This document shows positions 11,030 through 18,765 of a stretch of 64,000 nucleotides of DNA, one piece after another. A program made the translations under genes and the position numbers. Under the pieces are notes generated by a model. That model saw nothing but the letters and a program-made list of their open reading frames with translations, was not told the origin of the DNA and did no database searches. The stretch comes from Flaviflexus salsibiostraticola (GTDB lineage Bacteria > Actinomycetota > Actinomycetes > Actinomycetales > Actinomycetaceae), in assembly GCF_003952265.1 (NCBI RefSeq), contig NZ_CP034438.1, positions 1,798,001-1,862,000 of the forward strand. The letters run 5' to 3'. Positions within the stretch are counted from its first letter, which is position 1; every line of letters begins with the position of its first letter.

Positions 11030-11103
11030 GGGCCTATAGCTCAGTCGGTTAGAGCGCTTCCCTGATAAGGAAGAGGTCGCTGGTTCGAGTCCAGCTAGGC
11101 CCA
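11030..11103 (+). tRNA. tRNA-Ile (anticodon GAT)
   Basis: A 74-base cloverleaf. The acceptor arm GGGCCTA (11030-11036) pairs with TAGGCCC (11096-11102), followed by discriminator A. The D arm contains AGCTCAGTCGGTTAGAGC, the anticodon loop CTGATAA gives GAT at 11064-11066, and the T arm has GGTTCGAGTCC. CCA is not fully encoded. The Ile gene after the gyrase operon is conserved across actinobacteria. Confidence 0.98.
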
Positions 11104-11123
11104 CTCCCAACTGATTGGTGACC

Positions 11124-11249
11124 ATGAAGAAGCTCGTGATGCTCCTCCTCGCCAGCGGCGTCGGCTATGCGGCGTGGCTGAGGATTGCGGCGGACCGTGC
11201 CAATCAGGCAGTATGGGAAGAGGTCGCGGACCCGGCTCCGACGATCTAG
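11124..11249 (+). CDS. DLW-39-type mini-protein
   Basis: A 41-codon reading frame between tRNA-Ile and tRNA-Ala. It begins MKKLVMLLLASGVGYAAW (one hydrophobic helix) and continues with RIAADRANQAVWEEV, then DPAPTI. This matches the actinobacterial DLW-39 family, tiny proteins named for a conserved Asp-Leu-Trp and found beside these same tRNAs. Here the named motif reads Ala-Val-Trp, keeping only Trp. The stop codon TAG ends at the base immediately before tRNA-Ala. The family is conserved but its function is unknown. Confidence 0.82.
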   Translation: MKKLVMLLLASGVGYAAWLRIAADRANQAVWEEVADPAPTI

Positions 11250-11322
11250 GGGGCTATGGCGCAATTGGTAGCGCATCTGCTTTGCAAGCAGAGGGTTCGG
11301 GGTTCGAGTCCCCGTGGCTCCA
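11250..11322 (+). tRNA. tRNA-Ala (anticodon TGC)
   Basis: A 73-base cloverleaf. Acceptor GGGGCTA (11250-11256) pairs with TGGCTCC (11315-11321), followed by discriminator A. The anticodon stem TCTGC/GCAGA encloses loop TTTGCAA, giving TGC at 11283-11285. The T arm reads GGGGTTCGAGTCCCC. It begins immediately after the mini-protein stop codon, so the two are likely processed from one transcript. Confidence 0.98.
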
Positions 11323-11327
11323 CAGGA

Positions 11328-11353
11328 AAGCGCGGCACTTCGGTGCCGCGCTT
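11328..11353 (+). terminator. Terminator after tRNA-Ala
   Basis: An 11-bp perfect stem AAGCGCGGCAC (11328-11338) with the stable TTCG tetraloop and GTGCCGCGCTT (11343-11353). It follows tRNA-Ala by 5 bases. I see no gene in the rest of the gap to 11622; it must hold the promoter of the following transporter operon, but I could not assign its boxes with confidence. Confidence 0.8.
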
Positions 11354-11622
11354 CTGCATTGTCGCCGGGGCACGCTCGAACGACCGAGCCGTCCTGGCAA
11401 GCGCCCTGACGGTCGCAACATTCCCCACGCACCATTGAAGCTGTGAGCGTGGCACGACGATGATCCGGCTTCGCCGCGATCGGCCTGCGGCATGCTCGGC
11501 GGCGGGTACAGGGCGCGCCCGATAGTTGTCGCCGCATGGTTGCGTCTCGTGATGGAAGTTACAGATGTGGCTCACTTTGTCGCTAAGCTTGGCACCACCG
11601 TCAGACAAAGCGAGGTTCGCAC

Positions 11623-12432
11623 ATGATCCAGTTCCGTGAGGTGGGCAAGACGTACCCGGATGGAACCGTTGCCGTCGACAGCTTCACCTACACGGTCGAC
11701 GATGGCAGGATCGTGGCGCTCGTCGGATCATCCGGCTCAGGCAAGACCACACTCCTGCGTATGGTCAATCGGATGGTCGAACCGACTCGCGGCAGTGTGC
11801 TCGTGGCCGGCAGGGACGTGGCGAGTCTCGACAGAGTCGCCCTGCGCCGCTCAATCGGGTACGTCCTCCAGGCGGGCGGACTCCTGCCGCACCGAACTGT
11901 TATCGACAACGTCGCGACTGTGCCGATTCTCCAGGGTGTGAAGCGGAGGGAGGCGAGGTCGGCGGCTGCGGAACTTCTGGAGCGCGTGGGCCTGAGCGCG
12001 GCGATGGGCCGGCGCTACCCGGCACAGCTGTCGGGCGGCCAGCAGCAGAGGGTGGGCGTCGCCCGGGCGCTCGCCGGCGACCCCACGGTGCTCCTCATGG
12101 ACGAGCCGTTCGGAGCCGTGGATCCGATTGTGCGCCGCGACCTTCAGGATGAGCTGCGGAGGCTCCAGCGGGAGATTGGAAAGACCATCGTCCTCGTCAC
12201 CCACGACATCGACGAGGCGTTCAACGTGGCCCACGATGTTGTCCTCCTTCGTCAGGGTGGGGTCATCGCGCAATCAGGGACGCCGGAGGAGATTCTGGCC
12301 AATCCGAAGGACCAGTACGTGCGCGACTTCATCGGAGCGGACCGGGCCGACCGGAACTTCTCGGTGAGGGAGATCGGGGGGCGCAGGATCGTCGTCGATG
12401 GTGATGGCCGCCCGGCGGGGCTCCTGCGATGA
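11623..12432 (+). CDS. OpuC/ProV-type osmoprotectant ABC transporter, ATP-binding subunit
   Basis: ATPase of an importer for glycine betaine, choline or similar compatible solutes. The 269-residue protein has Walker A GSSGSGKTT (about 37-45), Q-loop LQAGGLLPH, the signature LSGGQQQR, Walker B VLLMDEPFGAVD and the switch His in VTHD. It ends soon after the ABC domain with a short C-terminal segment, without the tandem CBS pair typical of OpuCA, so ionic-strength sensing by CBS domains is not expected. First gene of a four-gene operon; its stop overlaps the next start by 4 bases. Confidence 0.9.
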   Translation: MIQFREVGKTYPDGTVAVDSFTYTVDDGRIVALVGSSGSGKTTLLRMVNRMVEPTRGSVLVAGRDVASLDRVALRRSIGYVLQAGGLLPHRTVIDNVATVPILQGVKRREARSAAAELLERVGLSAAMGRRYPAQLSGGQQQRVGVARALAGDPTVLLMDEPFGAVDPIVRRDLQDELRRLQREIGKTIVLVTHDIDEAFNVAHDVVLLRQGGVIAQSGTPEEILANPKDQYVRDFIGADRADRNFSVREIGGRRIVVDGDGRPAGLLR

Positions 12433-13079
12433 CGTGGCTCTCACACTCCTGGGGCCGCATCGGAGAGCTGCTCCTCACCCACCTGTCGATCGCGATCCCG
12501 CCGATCATCTTTGCCATCCTCCTCGCTGTCCCCATCGGTCGAATCGCATTCCGCCACCCACGGGTCGGCGGCCCGCTGCTCTCGGCCGCGACGCTGCTGT
12601 ACGCCATCCCGGCGCTGCCCCTCCTCATCGTCATCCCCGTCGTCTTCGGCACAAGCCTGCGGTCGCCGACGACGATCATCATTGCGCTGACCGCCTACGG
12701 GGTTGCCCTCCTCGTGCGGAGCGCGGCGGACGGCTTCGCGTCGGTCGAGACGACGGTCCGTGAGGCGGCGATCGCGGTCGGCTACTCGAACCGGCAGATG
12801 CTGTGGATGGTCGACCTGCCGCTCGCCACCCCTGTCATCATCTCCGGAGTCCGCGTCGTCACGGTCAGCACGGTCGGCTTGACGACGATCGGGGCGCTGG
12901 TCGGCATACCGAGCCTCGGGAGCCTCTTCACGGATGGTTTCCAGCGGGCGATCCCCGCCTCCGTCATCACCGGCATCCTCCTGACGGTCATCGTCGCGCT
13001 CCTCCTCGACGGCATCGTCCAGTACGTCGGTCGGCGGATCACGCCATGGACGAGGGCGACATCGGCGGTGCCGGCATGA
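12429..13079 (+). CDS. Osmoprotectant ABC transporter permease (first)
   Basis: Membrane channel subunit, 216 residues, with about five to six hydrophobic helices. It contains a BPD-type EAA loop (REAAIAVGYSNRQMLWMVDLPLA) with the conserved Gly, through which the ATPase couples. The C-terminal part, from about GLTTIGALVGIPSLG, is typical of OpuCB/OpuCD-type permeases. The ATG overlaps the ATPase stop (ATGA), as does its own stop with the next permease start, indicating translational coupling across the operon. Substrate is inferred from the cognate binding protein. Confidence 0.9.
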   Translation: MTWLSHSWGRIGELLLTHLSIAIPPIIFAILLAVPIGRIAFRHPRVGGPLLSAATLLYAIPALPLLIVIPVVFGTSLRSPTTIIIALTAYGVALLVRSAADGFASVETTVREAAIAVGYSNRQMLWMVDLPLATPVIISGVRVVTVSTVGLTTIGALVGIPSLGSLFTDGFQRAIPASVITGILLTVIVALLLDGIVQYVGRRITPWTRATSAVPA

Positions 13080-13762
13080 TCCTCGAGGACACGATCGCCT
13101 GGCTGACCGATGCAGACCGCTGGACGGGGGCCGGCAGCATTCCTCAGCGCCTGGCCGAGCACGTCGGCATCACATTCCTCGTCGTCCTCCTCGGCGCGCT
13201 CATCGCCATCCCAGTCGGCATCCTCATCGGGCATTCGCGGCGCGGGAAGACCGCGGTCGTGGGCCTTGCTGGCGCGCTCCGAGCCATTCCATCTCTTGGC
13301 CTGCTCACCCTCGTTGGCCTCTATCTGGGGATCGGGCTCAAGGCCCCGATCGTCGCCCTCCTCGTCCTCGCCATTCCGTCGCTCCTCGCGGGGGCCTACG
13401 CGGGTGTCGAATCCGTCGACCGGCAGACGGTCGATGCGGCGCGGGCGATCGGCATGAGCGAGTGGCAGATCATCACGCGGGTGGAGCTGCCGCTCGCGTC
13501 CCCTGTCATCATCGGCGGGATCCGCGCCGCCACCCTCCAGGTCGTGGCCACGGCGACCCTGGCCGCGTATGTCTCTGACTATGGGCTGGGTCGGTATGTA
13601 TTCTCAGGCCTCAAGGGTGGAGACTATTCGCCCATGCTCGGCGGCGCGATCCTCGTCTCGGTTCTCGCCATCGTTCTTGAACTCATCCTTGCGGGCGTCC
13701 ACTCCGTCTCCCGCAGACTCTCCGATCCGGCAAGCACAGCTACTGCAAAGGGAACATTATGA
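13076..13762 (+). CDS. Osmoprotectant ABC transporter permease (second)
   Basis: Second permease, 228 residues, paralogous to the preceding gene; the two likely form a heterodimeric channel. The start at 13076 (ATGA overlap with the first permease stop) gives MILEDTIAWLTD and a first helix at about 30-50; an upstream in-frame start would add 91 residues inside the previous gene and is rejected. The EAA loop reads DAARAIGMSEWQIITRVELP; ALRAIPSLGLLTLVGLYLGIG is a strong OpuC-permease signature. Its stop overlaps the binding-protein ATG by 4 bases. Confidence 0.92.
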   Translation: MILEDTIAWLTDADRWTGAGSIPQRLAEHVGITFLVVLLGALIAIPVGILIGHSRRGKTAVVGLAGALRAIPSLGLLTLVGLYLGIGLKAPIVALLVLAIPSLLAGAYAGVESVDRQTVDAARAIGMSEWQIITRVELPLASPVIIGGIRAATLQVVATATLAAYVSDYGLGRYVFSGLKGGDYSPMLGGAILVSVLAIVLELILAGVHSVSRRLSDPASTATAKGTL

Positions 13763-14649
13763 AACGCATCATCGCCATCGCAGCCGTCCTCGGACTGGGC
13801 CTTGCGGCCTGTTCGGATGACGACCCGCTCGAGTCTGGAGGGGAGCAGCAGGCCGACGCGATCGTCATCGGCTCCCAGGACTACTACTCGAACGAGATCA
13901 TCGCCGAGATCTACGCCCAGGCGCTTGAAGCGGAGGGGTACGAGGTCAAGAGGGACTTCCGCATCGGCCAGCGCGAGGCCTACGTTCCCGACATCGAATC
14001 CGGCGAGATTGACCTGTTCCCCGAGTACTCCGGGCCGCTCCTGCGCTACTGGGAGGGTGAGACGGACGTGAGGGAGGCCGATGAGGTCTACGAGGCGCTC
14101 GGCGGCGCCGCGCCCGATGGCATCCGCCTTCTCGACTACTCGCCGGCGACCGACCAGGACGCCTACTTCGTGACGACGGAGTTTGCGGAGGAGTGGGGCC
14201 TCGAGTCGCTCGCCGACCTGGCCGATGTGGATGTCCCCATTGTCATCGGAGGCAACTCCGAGCTCGAGACGAGGCCGAATGGTCCCGATGGTCTCAAGGA
14301 GTTCTACGGCGTCGATGTCGGGTTCACCCCGATTGAGGATGGCGGGGGCCAGCTGACGGTCAACGCACTCGAGGCCGACGATATTCAGATGGCGCTCATC
14401 TACACCGCCGATCCGAAGATCGCCGATCTCGACATCGTCATGCTCGAGGACACCGAGAACATGTTCCTCGCCTCGCACGTCGTGCCCATCGCCTCCGAGA
14501 ACGTCGACGAGGGGGCCGAGGAGATCATCAACAGGATCAGCGCGGCAATGGATACCGACGCGCTCGTCGCACTCAATGCGCGCTCGGTGAACGAGCAGCT
14601 GCCGGCCTCGACGATCGCCGCAGACTGGCTCGCCGAGCAGGACCTCTGA
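13759..14649 (+). CDS. Osmoprotectant ABC transporter substrate-binding lipoprotein
   Basis: Extracytoplasmic solute receptor of the OpuAC/OpuCC (SBP type 2) family, 296 residues. It has a lipoprotein signal: MKRIIAIAAVLGLGLAAC with the lipobox Cys at position 18, so it should be anchored to the membrane. The mature part starts with the family phrase IVIGSQDYYSNEIIAEIYAQ and has DLFPEYSGPLLRYW and QMALIYTADPKI. Betaine, choline or carnitine are likely ligands; the aromatic cage cannot be confirmed by eye. It is the last gene of the operon. Confidence 0.9.
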   Translation: MKRIIAIAAVLGLGLAACSDDDPLESGGEQQADAIVIGSQDYYSNEIIAEIYAQALEAEGYEVKRDFRIGQREAYVPDIESGEIDLFPEYSGPLLRYWEGETDVREADEVYEALGGAAPDGIRLLDYSPATDQDAYFVTTEFAEEWGLESLADLADVDVPIVIGGNSELETRPNGPDGLKEFYGVDVGFTPIEDGGGQLTVNALEADDIQMALIYTADPKIADLDIVMLEDTENMFLASHVVPIASENVDEGAEEIINRISAAMDTDALVALNARSVNEQLPASTIAADWLAEQDL

Positions 14650-14673
14650 GTCCGATCCAGCCCAGCATACGAA

Positions 14674-14703
14674 GGAGGAGGCCCGAATCATCGGGCCTCC
14701 TCC
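14674..14703. terminator. Strong bidirectional terminator
   Basis: A perfect 13-bp stem GGAGGAGGCCCGA (14674-14686) with a 4-base loop and its complement at 14691-14703. It sits between the end of the osmoprotectant operon and the convergent gene 14714-15484, and can serve both. Confidence 0.85.
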
Positions 14704-14713
14704 TCGTCTCTGA

Positions 14714-15484
14714 CTAGCTGTTCTCGGGCTTGCCGAGATCCGACCTGCGGTCGGCATCGGCCAGACCGGCCTGTGCGGCCGCCTCGGCCTCGCTCAGCGG
14801 GGGCGTGTCGACCTTCTCGCCCTGGACGGGGTCGTTGACGACGGCCTGAGCCTCGGCGACCGGGTCGACCGGGGCGGGGGGCGTCGGCTCAGCGGCACGC
14901 GCGGCGGCGTCCTCAGCGGCGATGTCCTCCCAGTAGGCCTCTGCCCACGGGTCCTCGACGGGCTGGCTGCGCTTCCAGACGACGTAGCCGATGCCGGCGG
15001 CGGATGCGGCGACGACGAGCCAGCCGAAGCGCATGCCGCGCCTCTTCTTGGCGGGCGGCGTCGTGAGGGCCTTGGAGGACGCGGCGGAGATGGCCTGCGC
15101 CCTGCTCTTGAGGTCACCCTCCTTGGCGGCTTCAATGCGGGCGGCCTCGGCGGCCGCGCGCAGGCGCGGAAGGTAGTCCTGCTCCCACATCTCGCCCGCG
15201 TGGTGGGTGGCATCCTGTGCCCGGCGGGACGCCGTCTCGATCTTCGGTGCGGCCCACTTCGCGCCGTGGTCTGCGTAGCGCTTGGCCTGCTTGCTCGCGC
15301 GGGTTGCGTAGACGTTGGCCTCGCTGCCCGCCTTCTCCGCGAAGTGCTTCGCGTGCTCGCTGAGGCTTCCCGCACGGGTGCCGAGGAGCTCTGCCCACTC
15401 GTGCGCCTGGCGGCTCAGCACGTCTCCCAATTCCCCAGTCTGGGACTTCGCCAGCTCTGGAGCGCTCTTCTTCTTGCCGAACAT
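14714..15484 (-). CDS. Hypothetical membrane-anchored, helix-rich protein
   Basis: A 256-residue protein without recognised catalytic motifs. Residues about 1-140 are Ala/Lys/Glu-rich and predicted helical with an apolipoprotein-like heptad character. A basic patch KKRR (about 142-147) precedes one transmembrane helix (FGWLVVAASAAGIGYVVW), followed by QPVEDPWAEAYWED and a long Pro/Ala/Glu-rich tail. The layout resembles DUF5324-type actinobacterial proteins, but I am not sure of that family. A single-pass protein lies at the same syntenic place (Rv0008c) next to ppiA in mycobacteria. Confidence 0.7.
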   Translation of the reverse strand: MFGKKKSAPELAKSQTGELGDVLSRQAHEWAELLGTRAGSLSEHAKHFAEKAGSEANVYATRASKQAKRYADHGAKWAAPKIETASRRAQDATHHAGEMWEQDYLPRLRAAAEAARIEAAKEGDLKSRAQAISAASSKALTTPPAKKRRGMRFGWLVVAASAAGIGYVVWKRSQPVEDPWAEAYWEDIAAEDAAARAAEPTPPAPVDPVAEAQAVVNDPVQGEKVDTPPLSEAEAAAQAGLADADRRSDLGKPENS

Positions 15485-15632
15485 TCGACACCTCCATGTG
15501 GATGGTAGTAACCCAATGAAGTCTATCTCTCATCAAACACCTCTGCTGGCCTTGAGGAAACTTGGCAGTGAAATACGCCGATGGCGCAAGGAGATGTTGG
15601 GACGGGGGGCTGTTAGTGGGAAGATGGTCCAC

Positions 15633-16154
15633 ATGAAAGCAACACTGCATACGAATCATGGCGACATCGTCGTCGAACTGTACCCCAACCACGCCCCCGC
15701 GACAGTCGCCAACTTCACCGAGCTCGCGACCGGCGAGCGCGAATGGCAGGACCCGAAGACGGGCGAGCGCACCTCCGAGCCGCTGTACAACGGCGTTGTC
15801 TTCCACCGCATCATCCCCGGCTTCATGATCCAGGGCGGCGACCCCCTCGGCACGGGCACCGGCGGCCCGGGCTACAACTTCGACGATGAGATCCACCCGG
15901 AGCTCACGTTCACCGAGCCCTACGTGCTCGCAATGGCGAACGCGGGCAAGATCCAGGGTCGCGGCACGAACGGCTCGCAGTTCTTCATCACGGTCGCCCC
16001 CACGACGTGGCTGCAGGGCAACCACACGATCTTCGGCCGCGTCGCCGACGAGGAGTCGCGAGGCGTCGTCGACGCCATCGCAGCGGTCCCCACGAACGCA
16101 CAGGATCGCCCGCTCGAAGACGTCGTCATCAACTCCATCTCCGTCTCTTCATGA
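15633..16154 (+). CDS. ppiA: Peptidyl-prolyl cis-trans isomerase, cyclophilin type
   Basis: Cytosolic cyclophilin that catalyses cis-trans isomerisation of X-Pro bonds. The 173-residue protein shows the core FHRIIPGFMIQGGDP, with the catalytic Arg in FHR, then NGSQFFITVAP, TWLQGNHTIFGRV and a C-terminal INSISV. The start MKATLHTNHGDI at 15633 fits the family, with GGGAAG about 10 bases upstream; ATG 15624 in the same frame is an alternative. The ppiA place next to a small membrane protein and upstream of crgA agrees with the mycobacterial order. The stop overlaps the following rhomboid gene (ATGA). Confidence 0.95.
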   Translation: MKATLHTNHGDIVVELYPNHAPATVANFTELATGEREWQDPKTGERTSEPLYNGVVFHRIIPGFMIQGGDPLGTGTGGPGYNFDDEIHPELTFTEPYVLAMANAGKIQGRGTNGSQFFITVAPTTWLQGNHTIFGRVADEESRGVVDAIAAVPTNAQDRPLEDVVINSISVSS

Positions 16155-16834
16155 CCGACGATCCGGATCCGGTGCCGGCTGACCGCACGCCGGATCCGGA
16201 TAGACGACCCCGACGACGGCGGCCCCTCCCGGTCGTCACCATCGCGCTCATCGCGATCTGCGTGGCGCTCTACGGAGTGGGCCGGCTGTGGTCGGAGATC
16301 GACTCAGCCCTCATCTTCGCGCCGTGGTTGGGTGAGGTCGAGCCGTATCGGTTCATCGGCTCCGCCTTCATCCACGCCGATTTCTGGCATCTCATCTTCA
16401 ACATGTATGCCCTCTGGCTTGTCGGCCAGGCGATCGAGCCGGTCCTCGGACGATGGCGCTTCATCGGGCTCTATGCACTCTCCGCGATCGCGGGCAATGT
16501 CGCCGTGCTCGCCCTAGCCGACCCGACGGGGATCAGCTACTACACCTTCGTCGTCGGTGCCTCAGGCGCAGTCTTCGGGCTGTTCGGCGCGCTCTTCGTC
16601 ATCGCACGCGGTCTCTCCCGTGACACGACACCGCTGCTCATCCTCCTCGCCATCAACCTCGTCTTCGGATTCATTGTCGAGGGGATCTCGTGGCAGTCCC
16701 ATATCGGCGGACTCCTCATCGGAATGCTGCTCGCGTACATCTATACGAAGTCCCAGAAGATGTGGACCAACATCGCAGCAGCGGGAGCTGTGCTGGCGGG
16801 CCTTGCCTGTACGGCCTATTTCATCTATCTCTGA
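16151..16834 (+). CDS. Rhomboid family intramembrane serine protease
   Basis: Integral membrane protease cleaving substrates within the bilayer. The 227-residue protein begins with a Pro/Arg-rich cytoplasmic tail (about 1-30) and has about six to seven helices. Catalytic features are visible: HADFWHLIFNMYALWLVG (oxyanion-side HLxxN motif), the nucleophile Ser in VGASGAVFG, and the His of SHIGG in the last core helix. The start overlaps the ppiA stop by 4 bases, so the two are translationally coupled; a rhomboid-like gene also lies near ppiA in other actinobacteria. Substrates unknown. Confidence 0.95.
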   Translation: MTDDPDPVPADRTPDPDRRPRRRRPLPVVTIALIAICVALYGVGRLWSEIDSALIFAPWLGEVEPYRFIGSAFIHADFWHLIFNMYALWLVGQAIEPVLGRWRFIGLYALSAIAGNVAVLALADPTGISYYTFVVGASGAVFGLFGALFVIARGLSRDTTPLLILLAINLVFGFIVEGISWQSHIGGLLIGMLLAYIYTKSQKMWTNIAAAGAVLAGLACTAYFIYL

Positions 16835-16920
16835 GCGCTGGGACGTTCCTCCCGAATCCGCCCTGTGGGGCGGATTACTTATTTCTTTCCCACAACACGG
16901 TTTCTCACACCCTCCCTCGC

Positions 16921-17066
16921 TTATCCACAGAGTTGTGCACAGCTGGGGATAGTTGCCTCATCGAACTACCGTCTAACCGCTGGCAGATCGCGGAATTACA
17001 TGGGTGTACTTATCCACCTGTGGAGAGATTCTGTGGATAACTCTGGAGAGCTTCCACAGGGGTGGA
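16921..17066. promoter_or_regulatory. DnaA-box cluster between convergent genes
   Basis: This is part of the 303-base gap 16835-17137 between the convergent rhomboid and MATE genes; I see no gene in the gap. Two perfect DnaA boxes, TTATCCACA 16921-16929 and TGTGGATAA 17032-17040, stand in opposite orientations. Near matches include TTGTGCACA 16933-16941, TTATCCACC 17010-17018, TGTGGAGAG 17019-17027 and a TTCCACA at 17052-17058. Since both neighbours end here, a promoter role is unlikely; a DnaA-titrating or -recharging site is the simplest idea. Confidence 0.7.
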
Positions 17067-17137
17067 TGAGTTTGTGGGTAAGACGTCCGTGTGCTAGTAG
17101 CAGGCCATGCTCGCGACGCCGACCGTTTGCGTGCCGT

Positions 17138-18463
17138 TCACCGGGACTCGCCGAGAACGATCCACCGATCGCCGCGGGTGCGGGCGAAGAGTGTTGCGCT
17201 CCGCAGGCCCATGAAGATGCTCGCGTAGCCCGCCCAGAGAAGGATGAGGCCGAGCCGGCCGAGGTCGCTGCCGGGACCCGCGAGCAGTGCGGGGACCGGG
17301 GCGTAGGCGAGTAGCGCGACCAGCATCATCACCGCGAGGTGTCTCATGTCGCCCGCTCCGATGAGGACGCCGTCGAGCATGTAGGCGACCGCCGCGATCG
17401 GCAGGCCGATCGCGCAGACGATGAGACCGGCCCGGGCCCAGTCGACCACCGCGTCCGAGGAGGAGAACGCCTGGGGAATCCACGCCGAGCCGAGGGCGAG
17501 GACGAGGCCGAGGAGGATGCCGACGCCAATACCCCACTGCAGGCATCGAGCAAGGACGGCCCGGACCCTGCTCTCAGCTCGTGCCCCGAGGGCCTGCCCG
17601 ACGAGGGCCTGTGCGGCGATCGCGAGAGCGTCGAGGCCGTAGGCGGCGAAGTTCCATACCGCGTTGATGATCTGGTGGGCGGCGAGGGCGGTCGTACCGA
17701 GGGCCGCCGCCGCTGTGACGGTGAGGAGGATGGAGGCCCGGAGGCTGAGCGTGCGGATGATGAGGGGAACGGAGTCGCGAAGGGACCTGAGCACGCCCGC
17801 CCCGGAGGGGAGGAGGGAGGCGCCCTCCCGTGAGGCCTCTCGGACGACGACGGCGGCGAGAGCGATCCCCATGCCGGTCTGTGCGAGCGCGGTTCCGTAG
17901 CCCGCTCCCGCGGTCCCGAGTCCGGCCGGGTAGATGAGGAGGTAGGAGAGCGGGATATTGGCGAGAGCACCGATTGTCGCGACGGTGAGTGGCGTTCGCG
18001 TGTCGAGCATGCCGCGCACGGTTCCGGTGGCCGCGAGGACGGTGAGCATGCCTGGCAGTCCCCACGCGCTTGCGGCGAGATAGGAGCGGCCCTCGATCAG
18101 CACGGCCTCCTCCGGATTGAACCAGCCGAGGATCGTCTCTCCGCCCACGAGGAGGGTGAGTCCGAGCAGCGCACCGAGCCCGGCTGCGAGCCAGAGACCA
18201 TCCACACCGAGCCGCAGCGCCTTCTGCCGGTTGCCTGCGCCGAAGTGGCGGGCGGTCGACGCGGTCGTGGCATAGGCGAGAAAGATGCAGATTCCGACGA
18301 TCGTCGTAAGGATCGTTGAGGCGAGGGACAGCCCCGCGAGGGGGGTGACTCCGAGGCGGCCGACGAGTGCCGTATCGACGAGGACGAGGGTCGGTTCCGC
18401 GAGGAGTGTCGCGAGAGTCGGCAGGGCCAGCCCGAGGATCTGGCGGTCGAGGGTGTTCTTCAC
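17138..18463 (-). CDS. MATE family efflux transporter (DinF-like)
   Basis: Sodium- or proton-coupled multidrug/organic-cation exporter. It has about twelve hydrophobic helices; the opening LDRQILGLALPTLATLLAEP and DTALVGRLG are typical of the DinF branch, and the second half repeats the MATE bundle. I choose the GTG at 18463 (441 residues, VKNTLDRQ...), which fits the family N terminus. An upstream GTG at 18538 would add 25 polar residues (466 total) and run close to a DnaA box. Substrate unknown. It is flanked on both sides by DnaA-box clusters. Confidence 0.92.
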   Translation of the reverse strand: MKNTLDRQILGLALPTLATLLAEPTLVLVDTALVGRLGVTPLAGLSLASTILTTIVGICIFLAYATTASTARHFGAGNRQKALRLGVDGLWLAAGLGALLGLTLLVGGETILGWFNPEEAVLIEGRSYLAASAWGLPGMLTVLAATGTVRGMLDTRTPLTVATIGALANIPLSYLLIYPAGLGTAGAGYGTALAQTGMGIALAAVVVREASREGASLLPSGAGVLRSLRDSVPLIIRTLSLRASILLTVTAAAALGTTALAAHQIINAVWNFAAYGLDALAIAAQALVGQALGARAESRVRAVLARCLQWGIGVGILLGLVLALGSAWIPQAFSSSDAVVDWARAGLIVCAIGLPIAAVAYMLDGVLIGAGDMRHLAVMMLVALLAYAPVPALLAGPGSDLGRLGLILLWAGYASIFMGLRSATLFARTRGDRWIVLGESR

Positions 18464-18544
18464 GACCCCACTGTAGGACGGCCTCAAGCTGGCCTTGAAG
18501 GTCGCAGCGACCTTGGAGTGTTGGTCATCTGTCCCCACTTGACG

Positions 18545-18722
18545 TTATCCACAGGTGTGGAGAGAACTGGGGATGATTTCCGCGAATTAGCGGCCTTTCC
18601 AGCGGTTGACAATGAGGCTCGGTGTCTTTCTGTGGAAAACCGGCCGTTGTGTCCCCAGGTTATCCACGGTCAGAATGGCGTGTCTCCACTGACAACGTGC
18701 GAATGTCCACAGGTTATCCACA
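18545..18722 (+). promoter_or_regulatory. dnaB upstream region with DnaA boxes
   Basis: The 302-base gap 18464-18765 between the divergent MATE and dnaB genes holds perfect boxes TTATCCACA at 18545-18553 and 18714-18722. Near matches are TTATCCACG 18660-18668, ATGTCCACA 18703-18711 and TGTGGAAAA 18631-18639. The last perfect box is about 44 bases before the dnaB start codon, inside or just downstream of the likely promoter. DnaA control of dnaB transcription is a reasonable inference. A good ribosome-binding site (AAAAGGAG, 18754-18761) follows. Confidence 0.75.
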
Positions 18723-18765
18723 GTCCGAAGGTGGGTATAGTCCACGTAGACGGAAAAGGAGACAC

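Noticed and set aside
10820..11125. Minus-strand frame with GLAGLEPATSSLSGKRSN
   Set aside because: It is the antisense of tRNA-Ile and its flank, a well-known false protein in many genomes; the tRNA accounts for the sequence.
11246..11608. Minus-strand frame with RGLEPRTLCLQSRCATN
   Set aside because: Antisense of tRNA-Ala; another classic spurious translation.
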